A stretch of DNA of 64,000 nucleotides from an uncultured Bacteroidales bacterium (GTDB taxonomy: Bacteria > Bacteroidota > Bacteroidia > Bacteroidales > Bacteroidaceae): NCBI GenBank assembly GCA_902760315.1, contig CACWFV010000016.1, forward strand, positions 1 through 64,000, written 5' to 3'. The notes under the pieces are model-generated. The model did not search any database. It worked only from the letters and a program-made list of their open reading frames with translations, and was not told the DNA's origin. The position numbers were made by a program, and so were the translations under genes. The stretch's first letter is position 1. Each line of letters begins with the position of its first letter. Below, piece by piece: positions 33,666-42,464 of the stretch.

Positions 33666-35609
33666 ATGATCAACATCACTTTTCCGGACGGATCTGCTCG
33701 CTCGTATGAGCAGGGCGTGACCGGACTTCAGATTGCCGAGAGCATCTCGCCGGCTCTGGCACGCAGCGTAGTAAGCTGTGGCGTGAATGGTGAGACTGTA
33801 GAGCTGAACCGCCCCATCATGGAGGATGCTACCATCGCACTCTACAAGTTTGAAGACGAAGAGGGTAAGCACACCTTCTGGCACACATCAGCCCACCTGC
33901 TGGCCGAGGCGTTGCAGGAACTGTATCCTGGCATTCAGTTCGGCTTCGGACCGGCTGTGGAGAATGGCTTCTTCTATGATGTCTTGCTGAAGGACGGCGA
34001 GATGATCAAGGAGAGTGACTTCCCCAAGATTGAGGCTAAGATGAAGGAACTGGCCGGCAAGAAGGAACCGGTGGTACGTCGCGAGGTGCCCAAGGCCGAG
34101 GCCCTGAAGCTGTTTGCCGAGTGGGGACAGACCTACAAGTGCGAGCACATTGAGCAGGACCTGGAGGATGGGTCTATCACAACATATACGCAAGGCAACT
34201 TTACCGACCTCTGCCGCGGTCCGCACCTGGTGGACACGGGCGAAATCAAAGCCGTCAAACTGACCAGCGTGGCCGGTGCTTTCTGGCGTGGCGATGCCAG
34301 CCGTGAGCAGATGCAGCGTCTGTACGGCATCTCATTCCCGAAGAAGAAGATGCTTGACGAGTATCTCGTCATGCTGGAAGAGGCCAAGAAGCGCGACCAC
34401 CGCAAGATAGGCAAGGAGATGGAACTGTTTATGTTCTCGGAGAAGGTGGGCAAGGGACTGCCCATCTGGTTGCCGAAGGGTACCGACCTGCGTCTGCGCC
34501 TGCAGGACCACCTGCGCAAGGTGCAGAAGCGCTACGGCTACCAGGAGGTCATCACCCCGCACATTGGCGGTAAGAGCCTCTACGTCACCAGCGGCCACTA
34601 TGCTCACTACGGCAAGGACTCCTTCCAGCCCATCCACACTCCTGAGGAAGGTGAAGAGTACATGCTGAAGCCCATGAACTGTCCGCACCACTGCGAAATC
34701 TTTGCCTGGAAGCCCCGTTCTTATAAGGACCTGCCCCTGCGCATAGCCGAGTTTGGTACTGTGTATCGCTACGAGCAGTCAGGCGAGCTGCACGGACTCA
34801 CTCGTGTACGTTCTTTCACGCAGGACGACGCCCACCTGTTCTGCCGTCCTGACCAGGTGAAGCAGGAGTTCCTCAACGTGATGGACATCATCGGTGTGGT
34901 GCTGACGGCTTTCGGTTTCAACTTCGAGGCACAGATTTCACTCCGTGACCCCAACGACCACGACAAGTACGTAGGTACCGACGAAGACTGGGCACTGGCC
35001 GAGAAAGCCATTGTCGAGGCTTGTGAGGAAAAGGGTCTGAAGGCTAAGGTGGAGTACGGCGAGGCTGCTTTCTATGGTCCTAAGCTGGACTTCATGATCA
35101 AGGATGCCATCGGACGTCGCTGGCAGCTGGGTACTATCCAGGTGGATTACAACCTGCCAAAGCGCTTCCAGCTGGAGTATACCGACGAGGACAACACGAA
35201 GAAGACACCGGTCATGATACACCGTGCACCCTTCGGTTCGCTGGAGCGTTTCACGGCTGTACTCATCGAGCACACCAGCGGTCACTTCCCCCTTTGGCTG
35301 ACGCCCGACCAGGTGGCCATCCTGCCGTTGTCAGAGAAGTACAACGACTATGCCCAGGAGGTTTGCAAACTGTTTGCCCAGGGAGGCGTGCGTGCTACCA
35401 TTGACCTGCGCAACGAGAAGCTGAGTCGTAAGATTCGTGACAACGAGTTGAAGCGCATCCCCTACATGGTCATCGTTGGCGAAAAGGAAGCTGCCGACAA
35501 GACCGTTGCCGTGCGTCCTCAAGGCGGTGGCGAACAGAAGGTGATGAGCATCCAGGAGTTTATTGACCACATCAACGCTGAGGTGGCCGAGATGACCAAG
35601 GACTTCTAA
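33666..35609 (+). CDS. thrS: Threonyl-tRNA synthetase
   Basis: 647 residues, the normal length. Domains in order: TGS (1-62, [20 protein letters not shown]), the tRNA-SAD editing domain (about 65-225, with [11 protein letters not shown] and [10 protein letters not shown]), the class II catalytic core (about 240-535, with [14 protein letters not shown] carrying a zinc ligand and [16 protein letters not shown] as motif 2), and the anticodon-binding domain (about 545-647). It charges tRNA-Thr in the cytoplasm and clears mischarged Ser-tRNA-Thr. In many Bacteroidota thrS is followed by infC, rpmI and rplT; here nspC follows instead. Confidence 0.97.
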   Translation: MINITFPDGSARSYEQGVTGLQIAESISPALARSVVSCGVNGETVELNRPIMEDATIALYKFEDEEGKHTFWHTSAHLLAEALQELYPGIQFGFGPAVENGFFYDVLLKDGEMIKESDFPKIEAKMKELAGKKEPVVRREVPKAEALKLFAEWGQTYKCEHIEQDLEDGSITTYTQGNFTDLCRGPHLVDTGEIKAVKLTSVAGAFWRGDASREQMQRLYGISFPKKKMLDEYLVMLEEAKKRDHRKIGKEMELFMFSEKVGKGLPIWLPKGTDLRLRLQDHLRKVQKRYGYQEVITPHIGGKSLYVTSGHYAHYGKDSFQPIHTPEEGEEYMLKPMNCPHHCEIFAWKPRSYKDLPLRIAEFGTVYRYEQSGELHGLTRVRSFTQDDAHLFCRPDQVKQEFLNVMDIIGVVLTAFGFNFEAQISLRDPNDHDKYVGTDEDWALAEKAIVEACEEKGLKAKVEYGEAAFYGPKLDFMIKDAIGRRWQLGTIQVDYNLPKRFQLEYTDEDNTKKTPVMIHRAPFGSLERFTAVLIEHTSGHFPLWLTPDQVAILPLSEKYNDYAQEVCKLFAQGGVRATIDLRNEKLSRKIRDNELKRIPYMVIVGEKEAADKTVAVRPQGGGEQKVMSIQEFIDHINAEVAEMTKDF

Positions 35610-35645
35610 TAATGCATAATGCTTAATGCATAATGCATAATTCAG
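35609..35645 (+). repeat. Short ATGCATA-type tandem repeat
   Basis: Four near copies of AATGCATAATGC-like units fill the gap between thrS and nspC. It is simple and AT-rich, with no sign of a promoter box inside. Confidence 0.6.
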
Positions 35646-35653
35646 AATGATCG

Positions 35654-36784
35654 GTGAAGACTCCCGTCTATATCATTGAAGAAACGTTGCTGCGGCGCAA
35701 CCTCGCTCTGATTAGCGAGGTTGCCCGTCGCACCGATTCTGAATGGATACTGGCCTTCAAAGCCTTTGCCTTGTGGAAGACGTTCCCCATCTTCCGCGAG
35801 TATATCAGCAGTACGACGGCCAGTTCGCTGTCGGAGGCACGCCTGGCGTTCTGTGAGTTCGGGGCCAAGGCACACACCTATTCACCAGCCTACAAGGACG
35901 ACGAGTTTGACGACATTGTCCGTTGCAGCAGCCACCTGACCTTCAATTCTCTGTCGCAGTATGAGCGCTTTCATGAGCGGGCAGGGGAGTGCTCCTTGGG
36001 ACTGCGCGTCAATCCCGAATACAGTGAGGTAGAGACGCTGCTCTACAACCCCTGTGCACCTGGCACGCGCTTTGGTGTGACAGCCGACAAACTGCCCACG
36101 CAGCTGCCCGCAGACATTCGCGGCTTTCACTGCCATTGCCATTGCGAGAGTGGCAGCGACGTCTTTGAGCGTTCCTTGCAACACATAGAGGAGAAGTTTG
36201 CCCGCTGGTTTCCGCAGCTGGAGTGGATTAACTTTGGCGGTGGCCATTTGGTCACCCGCAAAGACTACGACGTGGAGCGGCTGGTACGCCTGATGCAGGG
36301 ATTCCATGAGCGCTATCCGCACCTCAAAGTCATCTTCGAGCCTGGCAGCGCCTTTGCCTGGCAGACCGGTCCGTTGGTCAGCAGCGTGGTCGACGTAGTA
36401 GAGGACAAAGGTATCCGCACGGCCATCCTCGACGTCAGCTTCACCTGCCACATGCCCGACTGTCTGGAAATGCCCTATTTCCCTGAGGTGCGTGGCGCCC
36501 GGCACATAGATTCTTCAGCCGTCAGCCCACAGTCATCGGCCTTCGTCTACCGCTTAGGCGGCAACAGTTGCTTGAGTGGCGACTGGATGGAGGCGTGGCA
36601 GTTTGACCACGAGTTGCAGGTAGGCGAGGAGGTGGTCTTTGAAGACATGATACACTACACCACCGTGAAGACCACCATGTTCAACGGCATCAGTCATCCG
36701 TCGCTTGCCATGCGCCACTGTGACGGCTCGCTGGAAATGCTACGTGAATATAATTACGAAGACTACCGTGACCGCATGGACTAA
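35654..36784 (+). CDS. nspC: Carboxynorspermidine decarboxylase
   Basis: 376 residues, start codon GTG; no ATG is available in frame nearby. It is a fold III PLP-dependent decarboxylase of the alanine-racemase/ornithine-decarboxylase type. The PLP lysine is in LAFKAFALW (about 35), the phosphate-binding Gly run is INFGGGHLV (about 193), and CHMPDCLEMPYFPEVRGA and GNSCLSGDW (with the active-site cysteine) are diagnostic of NspC. It makes norspermidine or spermidine from the carboxylated precursor, the last step of the alternative polyamine route used by gut Bacteroidota. It follows thrS by 44 nt. Confidence 0.93.
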   Translation: MKTPVYIIEETLLRRNLALISEVARRTDSEWILAFKAFALWKTFPIFREYISSTTASSLSEARLAFCEFGAKAHTYSPAYKDDEFDDIVRCSSHLTFNSLSQYERFHERAGECSLGLRVNPEYSEVETLLYNPCAPGTRFGVTADKLPTQLPADIRGFHCHCHCESGSDVFERSLQHIEEKFARWFPQLEWINFGGGHLVTRKDYDVERLVRLMQGFHERYPHLKVIFEPGSAFAWQTGPLVSSVVDVVEDKGIRTAILDVSFTCHMPDCLEMPYFPEVRGARHIDSSAVSPQSSAFVYRLGGNSCLSGDWMEAWQFDHELQVGEEVVFEDMIHYTTVKTTMFNGISHPSLAMRHCDGSLEMLREYNYEDYRDRMD

Positions 36785-36835
36785 AAAAAGTCTTTTAGTC
36801 CTGCGTTCCTATTTAAAATATCGTCTGGCAGAAAC

Positions 36836-37513
36836 TTATTTCTCCAATAGGTCCGGTCGCAGGCGGCGTGTACGCTCCATGGCCTGTTCCAACTCCCAGT
36901 TACGTATTTTTGCCTCGTTGCCGCTGAGCAGTATCTCTGGCACCTTCCAGCCCTTATAGTCGGCCGGCCGGGTGTAGATGGGCGCTGCCAGCAGGTCGTC
37001 TTGGAAACAGTCGGAGAGGGCTGACTGCTCGTCGCCTATGACGCCCGGTACCACACGTACGATGGCATCGGCAATCATAGCTGCCACCAGTTCGCCACCC
37101 GTCAAGACGAAGTCGCCTATGCTGATTTCCTTAGTAATGAGGTGGTCGCGTACGCGCTGGTCTATGCCCTTATAGTGGCCGGCCAGTATGATGAGGTTGC
37201 CCTTCAGCGACAATTCGTTGGCCATGTGCTGGTCGAAACGCTCCCCGTCGGGCGAGGTAAAGATGACCTCGTCGTACTGGCGCTCCTGCTTCAGCGCTGT
37301 AATACAACGGTCTATAGGCTCACATTGCATCACCATGCCCGCCGAACCACCATAAGGGTAGTCGTCTACGCGGCGCCACTTGTCGAGTGTGTAGTCGCGC
37401 AGGTTGTGCAGACGGATTTCGGCCAGTCCCTTCTTCTCGGCACGGGCCAGTATGGATTCATGAACAAAGCCCTCCAGCATTTCGGGCAGTACGGTAATAA
37501 TGTCAATCCTCAT
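36836..37513 (-). CDS. trmD: tRNA (guanine-37-N1)-methyltransferase
   Basis: 225 residues from [12 protein letters not shown]; seven more codons are open upstream but overlap the previous gene further. The TrmD trefoil-knot SAM site is clear: [42 protein letters not shown] and [16 protein letters not shown]. The C-terminal domain ([25 protein letters not shown]) binds the tRNA. It methylates G37 next to the anticodon to prevent frameshifting. The start overlaps the 3' end of the patatin-like gene by 11 nt, so the pair is cotranscribed. The usual partners (rpsP, rimM, rplS) are absent here. Confidence 0.96.
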   Translation of the reverse strand: MRIDIITVLPEMLEGFVHESILARAEKKGLAEIRLHNLRDYTLDKWRRVDDYPYGGSAGMVMQCEPIDRCITALKQERQYDEVIFTSPDGERFDQHMANELSLKGNLIILAGHYKGIDQRVRDHLITKEISIGDFVLTGGELVAAMIADAIVRVVPGVIGDEQSALSDCFQDDLLAAPIYTRPADYKGWKVPEILLSGNEAKIRNWELEQAMERTRRLRPDLLEK

Positions 37514-38351
37514 AAAACTCCTTGATTTTGTCAATGTATTTCTGGCCTACCTGTCGCCCTAAATCATAGACCTTGCGCATCTGCTGCGGGTCGTGAGAGA
37601 GGTGGCCTATGGGTATCTTTCCCTCTGGGCGGATGACCAGACAGCGATTCTCTTGCTCAGCCTGTGCCACGTAGCGCAACTGTTGGTTGTACATCAGGTG
37701 ACGCTCGTCCAGCGCCTTCAGGAAGCGGGGATACTGGCGAAGTGCCAGTCGCATGAGCGGCATCAGACGGTTGTGCTCCTTCTGGTAGCCCAAGGGTTGC
37801 GTCAGTATCACTACGTTGCGGCGGTAGCCCTGCCGCTCGTAATACTCCAAGGGTATGGAGTCGCTGACGCCGCCGTCCAGCAGCTTACGTCCCTGCACCT
37901 CTACTACCTTCGACGCCAGCGGCATCGAGGCCGAGGCGCGCAGCCACTCCAGTTCGTCGTAGTCTACATGGTCCATGACGTGGTAGACGGCCTCGCCCGT
38001 CTCCACATCCGTGCAGACGACGGTAAACTGCAGTGGGCTCTGCCGGAAGGTCTCGGTGTCAAAGAGGTCGTACTCGTAGGGCACCACGTGGTAGCCGAAC
38101 TGGGCGTTGAAGTAGTCGCCTGTGGTCAGCAGCGACCTCCATCCACTGTACCTCTTGTCCTTGGCAAAGCGCGTGTTGTAGCGGATGGCGCGCCCCACCT
38201 GCCACGACTTGTAGTTACAGCCGAAGGCGGCCCCGGCCGAAACGCCGATGAGTCCGTCGGGGCGGATGTTGTGTTCCATCATCACGTCGGTCACCCCTGC
38301 GGTCCACAATCCGCGCATGGCGCCACCCTCTAATACCAGTCCTTTTTTCAT
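37503..38351 (-). CDS. Patatin-like phospholipase
   Basis: 282 residues from [14 protein letters not shown]; the frame is open for 47 more codons upstream but these include the promoter (TACCTTTG on the minus strand, 38361-38368). The patatin elements are present: oxyanion GGAMRG, the nucleophile elbow GVSAG (Ser about 42) and the catalytic DGG ([12 protein letters not shown]). There is no signal peptide, so it acts in the cytoplasm or at the inner leaflet. It belongs to the YjjU-like branch of single-domain bacterial patatins, predicted to hydrolyse acyl lipids. It overlaps trmD. Confidence 0.9.
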   Translation of the reverse strand: MKKGLVLEGGAMRGLWTAGVTDVMMEHNIRPDGLIGVSAGAAFGCNYKSWQVGRAIRYNTRFAKDKRYSGWRSLLTTGDYFNAQFGYHVVPYEYDLFDTETFRQSPLQFTVVCTDVETGEAVYHVMDHVDYDELEWLRASASMPLASKVVEVQGRKLLDGGVSDSIPLEYYERQGYRRNVVILTQPLGYQKEHNRLMPLMRLALRQYPRFLKALDERHLMYNQQLRYVAQAEQENRCLVIRPEGKIPIGHLSHDPQQMRKVYDLGRQVGQKYIDKIKEFYED

Positions 38352-38480
38352 AATCAGCTGCAAAGGTACGGAGAAAAAATGAGAAAGACACCACTTCCGG
38401 TGCAAATAATTGCCCATAATGATGGAAGAATTGAAAAATAGTACGTATCTTTGTAGCCGATATTCATGTAACATACAAAA

Positions 38481-39407
38481 ATGACTAGACAAACCATCGT
38501 TTTATTACTGAGTGTACTGTTTCCGTGTCTGACGAGCCATGCACAGCTGAGTGACCCCAGAGAGAAAATGAGCATCACGGCCACCATAGACGGAGCTACC
38601 AATACCGACTACCGGTGGGAGACGGAAGACGGACAACTGCTGGAGAGCGGACGTCTGCGCCAAGGTATCAACGCCCGACTGAGAGCCAACGTCAGACTGT
38701 TTACCAGCCAGCGCTTCTCGCTGGCCTTCACGCCCTTCTACAACTTCAGCACGCGTAGCCTGAAGGCCGACGCTGACGGTCCGCAACTACAGCTGCCCAT
38801 TCCCGACGCTCACCATCACTACGGCGGTGGCTTCAGCGGCACGTATACTACCCAGTGGCTGGGCAAGCCCTTTACGCTGATGGGCATGATAACGGGCAAC
38901 TTCTCGCAATATGGCTACGAGAATTTCTCGGCCATGGGGGTGGGCATGTTTACCATCACCCGCAACCGTACCACCTATCTGGCTCTGGGCGGCATCTGTC
39001 TGTTAGGCACCTCTGTCTCCTGGCCCCTCTATCCGATGATTGTCTATACCCACCGCTTTGACGACCGCTGGAGTGTCAACTGTCTGGAAACCAACAACTA
39101 CCTTTACTACCAGGTGTCGCCCAAACTGCGCTGTGCCGTGGGCATGGAGATTGTGACCGACAAGATTTTCCTGCGTCCGGACGCTCAAGACCTGCCCCAC
39201 AAAGTAGAGGTCAGCGAGCTGTCCGAGCGTTTCGGACTGTTCGCTGACCTGCAGACTGCCGAGGGACTCACGCTCCATGGTGGCTTCGGCATTACCGCCC
39301 CTTTATATAATAGGTTGCGCGAGAGCGGCTACAACAAGACCTACATGCGCATGTACGACCACGTCAAGCCTTTCCTGAAGCTGCAAGTGAAGTACAGCAT
39401 CCGGTAG
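38481..39407 (+). CDS. DUF6268-like outer-membrane beta-barrel protein
   Basis: 308 residues with a signal peptide (MTRQTIVLLLSVLFPCLTSHAQ). The remainder alternates short amphipathic strands with turns (RLRANVRLFTSQRFSLAFTPFYNF, GGFSGTYTTQW, RTTYLALGGICLLG) and ends FLKLQVKYSIR, as an outer-membrane barrel does. The pattern resembles the DUF6268 barrel family of Bacteroidota. The function is unknown. It has its own promoter (TATCTTTG, 38446-38453) and stands alone, diverging from the patatin gene. Confidence 0.65.
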   Translation: MTRQTIVLLLSVLFPCLTSHAQLSDPREKMSITATIDGATNTDYRWETEDGQLLESGRLRQGINARLRANVRLFTSQRFSLAFTPFYNFSTRSLKADADGPQLQLPIPDAHHHYGGGFSGTYTTQWLGKPFTLMGMITGNFSQYGYENFSAMGVGMFTITRNRTTYLALGGICLLGTSVSWPLYPMIVYTHRFDDRWSVNCLETNNYLYYQVSPKLRCAVGMEIVTDKIFLRPDAQDLPHKVEVSELSERFGLFADLQTAEGLTLHGGFGITAPLYNRLRESGYNKTYMRMYDHVKPFLKLQVKYSIR

Positions 39408-39427
39408 GAGAGTAGGGGGGAGAGAGA

Positions 39428-39640
39428 TTATCTAACCACCTTCTTGCCGTCTACGATGTAGAGTCCTGAGGGTAGCACCTCAGCATATTCCGACTCGCCG
39501 CTGGGGTCGGGCTTGTCGGCCAGTAGTCGCAGCAGCCAACTCTTCGGTTGTTGAGAGTGCCAGGCTAGCGTGTGGCCATAGACGTTGATGCCGGCTTCAG
39601 TAGCTGTTTTTACATAGTTCTTGACGGTGGTGAAGTTCAT
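39428..39640 (-). pseudogene. Remnant of a GH10 endo-xylanase
   Basis: A 70-residue frame. NFTTVKNYVKTATEAGINVYGHTLAWHSQQPKSWL is the part of a GH10 xylanase around strand 3, whose GHTLxWHxQxP motif is diagnostic. It is joined directly to EYAEVLPSGLYIVDGKKVVR, which looks like the C-terminal sorting or anchoring tail seen at the end of Prevotella secreted enzymes. The catalytic acid and nucleophile regions are missing, so a large internal deletion joined the front and back of a xylanase gene. There is no signal peptide. A functional product is unlikely. Confidence 0.75.
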
Positions 39641-39995
39641 GTTACTTCAATTCACCAAACTTTTTTATCTTCGAGCCTTTACGTCTCAAACGCGATGTGT
39701 TACGTCTTGGTGGCCTTGTGTAACATCTCGCCACTCAGAGTGGCTAACACACGCATCTTCGGACAGTATTTTCCGCCCATTATTCAGCGGATTTTTATAC
39801 CTAAAATCTGAGAGCGTGATAATTGGGACAATTGTCACGCCTAGGAATCATGGCTGCCGTAATTCCAACAACGTGAATAAAACTAAAAATGACAAAAAGA
39901 GTCTCTGGACTTTGTTTATCTCGACAAAAATAGCTAAATTTGCGACAAAATATATTTTGACGCGATTATCAACAACATAAAAATAGAATACGACT
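39641..39995. other. Intergenic region upstream of the glutaredoxin-like gene
   Basis: 355 bp with no credible gene. The right part has a promoter: TTTG at 39911-39914, 20 nt, TAAATTTG at 39935-39942, with the next ATG about 54 nt on. The left part may include further decayed xylanase sequence, but I could not recognise any. Confidence 0.5.
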
Positions 39996-40295
39996 ATGAT
40001 TAAGATGTACGTGATGGAAACCTGCCCTGACTGCGAGTACGTGGAGAAACAGGTGGTAGGGAATCCGAATTTCAAGGTGATTGACATCGGAAAGCATGTG
40101 AGAAACCTGAAGGAGTTTATCAAACTGCGCGACACGAACCCAGCTTTCGATGAAGCGAAGGCGGCGGACGATCTGGGCATTCCGTGCTATGTGCTGGAGG
40201 ACGGAACGGTGACGCTCTATTCGAAGGATGTGGGGCTGGAGCCGAGACCGCAGGAGGATGGCCCTGCTTGCAGCATTGACGGAAGAGGCTGCTGA
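39996..40295 (+). CDS. Glutaredoxin-like protein, CPDC motif
   Basis: 99 residues. MIKMYVMETCPDCEYVEKQV has the thioredoxin-fold first strand and a CPDC active site (Cys10, Cys13). GIPCYVLEDGTVTL has the cis-proline near residue 64. The length and the C-terminal extra cysteines (PACSIDGRGC) fit the glutaredoxin-related proteins of anaerobic Bacteroidota. It would reduce disulfides in the cytoplasm, or act as a thiol switch; the electron donor is not evident. Its own promoter lies at 39911-39942, and ridA follows 62 bp later. Confidence 0.85.
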   Translation: MIKMYVMETCPDCEYVEKQVVGNPNFKVIDIGKHVRNLKEFIKLRDTNPAFDEAKAADDLGIPCYVLEDGTVTLYSKDVGLEPRPQEDGPACSIDGRGC

Positions 40296-40357
40296 GTAAC
40301 GGAAGCAATAATAGTAAATGATAAAGAAAACGAAAGCTATTTTAGATAATAATAGGT

Positions 40358-40753
40358 ATGAATATGAAACAAGTCATTAACACCAAGGCAGCACCTGCTG
40401 CCATCGGCCCCTATAGTCAGGCCATACAAGTAGGTAATCTCGTATATACGTCAGGTCAGATACCCATTGACCCTGCAACGGGTTCATTCGTTGAGGGTGG
40501 CATCAAGGAGCAGACCCGCCAGTCGTTGAGCAATGTGCAGGCGATTCTGCGCGAGGCCGGTCTCGGTATGAGCAACGTGATAAAGACTACCGTTTTCATG
40601 GCCGACATGAATGACTTTGCCGCCATGAATGAAGTGTATGCTGAGTTTTTTACAGAGCCATACCCGGCACGTTCGGCAGTAGCAGTCAAGACATTGCCGA
40701 AGGGTGCTTTGGTAGAGATAGAAGTGATTGCAGCCAAAGACAGACAGGCATAG
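40358..40753 (+). CDS. ridA: RidA family enamine/imine deaminase
   Basis: 131 residues, full length. The RidA pattern is complete: AAPAAIGPYSQAIQVGNLVYTSGQIPIDPATG, NVQAILREAGLGMSNVIKTTVFMADMNDFAAMNEVYAEFF, and PARSAVAVKTLPKGALVEIEVIA. The arginine that binds the substrate carboxylate is in PARSAV (about 106), and the E in VEIEVIA is conserved. It hydrolyses reactive 2-aminoacrylate and related imines formed by PLP enzymes. It acts as a trimer in the cytoplasm. An alternative ATG two codons later is equally possible. Confidence 0.94.
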   Translation: MNMKQVINTKAAPAAIGPYSQAIQVGNLVYTSGQIPIDPATGSFVEGGIKEQTRQSLSNVQAILREAGLGMSNVIKTTVFMADMNDFAAMNEVYAEFFTEPYPARSAVAVKTLPKGALVEIEVIAAKDRQA

Positions 40754-40863
40754 ATGTTTCAAGAGTTCACTGACGGGCTTGTTATACACTCTGCGGCCAT
40801 CGAGGGTATTGTCAATCCATATTGGTTTGAATTATAATAAGGCTTGCGAAATGACGGATAATC

Positions 40864-41112
40864 TTACGATTTCCATCGCCAGTTTTTTTTGATAATTGAG
40901 GTTATAGTATGACTGATGGTTCGCAGGTGGAAGCTTTTGCCCAGCACAATCAGCAAAACGGCTAAAAGGATGAGTACGATGCCAATGACGAGCCTGCCGG
41001 TGAGCAATTCGTCAAACACCAGGATGCCGATGGCTACTGCCGTCAACGGCTCCAACGCACCCATGATGGCCGTCGGCGTGGCGCCTACCTCGTGGACGGC
41101 AATATGTTTCAT
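40864..41112 (-). pseudogene. C-terminal fragment of an EamA-type transporter
   Basis: The 82-residue frame holds VGATPTAIMGALEPLTAVAIGILVFDELLTGRLVIGIVLILLAVLLIVLGK, the last two membrane helices and EPLTA signature of a drug/metabolite (EamA) transporter. Full proteins have about 290 residues and ten helices. Upstream of the ATG there is no continuing frame, so the first eight helices have been deleted. Probably non-functional. Confidence 0.75.
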
Positions 41113-41256
41113 GTTTCAAGGTTTATTGGGGATATTTGTTATTCATTGTTAAATATTGTTTTTAGAATGTTAATGAGGTTGTTTTGTCCATACACTGTAC
41201 AGAATAAAATTGAAGCTGTACATAATCTGTACATAATAGATAACACCTAAAAACAG

Positions 41257-41282
41257 AAAGAGGACTGTTTTTAGCCCTCTTT
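41257..41282 (-). terminator. Terminator of the tRNA-Ser gene
   Basis: A 7-bp stem (AAAGAGG / CCTCTTT) is followed on the minus strand by CTGTTTTTAGG, just downstream of the tRNA. Confidence 0.6.
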
Positions 41283-41294
41283 TCTATGTTTTTG

Positions 41295-41382
41295 CGGAGA
41301 GTGAGGGATTCAAACCCCCGATACCCGAAAGGGGTATACCGGATTTCGAGTCCAGCGCGATCGATCACTCTGCCAACTCTCC
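41295..41382 (-). tRNA. tRNA-Ser, anticodon CGA
   Basis: An 88-nt class II tRNA on the minus strand. The acceptor stem GGAGAGT pairs with ACTCTCC. The anticodon loop CTCGAAA sits between CTGGA and TCCGG, giving anticodon CGA, which reads UCG. A long variable arm (TACCCCTTTCGGGTA) and the T-arm GGGGTTTGAATCCCTC follow. The discriminator base is G. CCA is not encoded. Confidence 0.95.
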
Positions 41383-41487
41383 GAGTAAGCGAACGCCAAT
41401 GAGTTGCACTCGATTGGCTTTTTTGCGGATGCAAAGGTACAATGTTTTTCCGAAATAACCAAATTTATTTGCAAATAAATGAATAAG

Positions 41488-41519
41488 TTTGGCTATGTCA
41501 CAGAAAATGACTAACTTTG
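41488..41519 (+). promoter_or_regulatory. Promoter of fabD
   Basis: TTTG at 41488-41491, 20 nt, TAACTTTG at 41512-41519; the ATG is 46 nt downstream. Confidence 0.72.
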
Positions 41520-41565
41520 CAGCTGCATAAAGAAGAATCTATACAATTAATCATAACATAGAAAG

Positions 41566-42456
41566 ATGAAAGCATTTGTTTTTCCCGGTCAAGGGGCACA
41601 GTTTGTTGGTATGGGTAAAGACCTGTATGACAACAACGAGACTGCAAAAGAATTGTTTGAGAAAGCTAACGACATTCTGGGTTATCGTATTACTGACATT
41701 ATGTTTGCTGGTACTGACGAGGACCTGAAACAGACGAAAGTTACCCAGCCTGCTGTATTCCTGCATAGTGTGATTTCTGCTATCTGCATGGGTGACAAAT
41801 TTCAGCCAGAGATGACGGCCGGTCATTCGCTGGGCGAGTTTTCCGCGCTGGTAGCTGCCGGTGCACTGTCGTTTGAAGACGGTTTGAAACTGGTCTATGC
41901 ACGTGCCATGGCTATGCAGAAAGCTTGCGAGGCTCAGCCTTCTACAATGGCAGCCATTATCGGTCTGCCCGACGAGAAGGTAGAAGAGGTATGCGAGGCC
42001 GTCAGCAAGATAGGCAAGGGCGTTTGCGTGGCTGCCAACTATAACAATCCCGGCCAGTTGGTTATTTCTGGCAACATTGAGGCCATCAATGAGGCTTGCG
42101 AGCAGTTGAAGGCTGCCGGTGCCAAGCGTGCGCTTCCGTTGAAGGTGGGTGGCGCTTTCCACAGTCCGTTGATGCAGCCCGCCAAGGACGAGTTGCAAGC
42201 TGCCATTGAGCAGACGCAGTTCCAGACGCCGAAGTGTCCGGTCTATCAGAATGTGGATGCTCTGCCTCATACTGACCCTGCTGAGATTAAGCAGAACTTG
42301 ATTGCCCAGTTGACCAGTTCGGTGCGTTGGACGCAGATTGTGCAGAACATGATTAAGGATGGTGCTACCGACTTTACGGAGTGCGGTCCCGGCAAGGCTC
42401 TGCAGGGCATGATAGCAAAAATCAACAAAGAGGTTCCTGCTCACGGAATAGAATAA
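41566..42456 (+). CDS. fabD: Malonyl-CoA:ACP transacylase
   Basis: 296 residues, the usual length. MKAFVFPGQGAQFVGMG opens the acyltransferase fold. The nucleophile Ser88 is in AGHSLGEFSAL and the catalytic His is in GAFHSPLM (about 198). GLKLVYARAMAMQKACE carries the conserved arginine that binds the malonyl carboxylate. It loads malonyl units onto acyl carrier protein for fatty acid synthesis. The GH13 gene starts 8 nt later and is probably on the same transcript, although the link is not functional. Confidence 0.96.
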   Translation: MKAFVFPGQGAQFVGMGKDLYDNNETAKELFEKANDILGYRITDIMFAGTDEDLKQTKVTQPAVFLHSVISAICMGDKFQPEMTAGHSLGEFSALVAAGALSFEDGLKLVYARAMAMQKACEAQPSTMAAIIGLPDEKVEEVCEAVSKIGKGVCVAANYNNPGQLVISGNIEAINEACEQLKAAGAKRALPLKVGGAFHSPLMQPAKDELQAAIEQTQFQTPKCPVYQNVDALPHTDPAEIKQNLIAQLTSSVRWTQIVQNMIKDGATDFTECGPGKALQGMIAKINKEVPAHGIE

Positions 42457-42464
42457 ATATAAAT

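Noticed and set aside
35609-35645. ATGCATA tandem repeat as an attachment site or small CRISPR
   Set aside because: The units are short, imperfect and contiguous, without spacers, and no mobile gene is adjacent.
39836-39845. GTCACGCCTA, matching the start of the hairpin that brackets the VapE/HU-like cassette
   Set aside because: Only 10 bp match and there is no second arm, so chance is enough.
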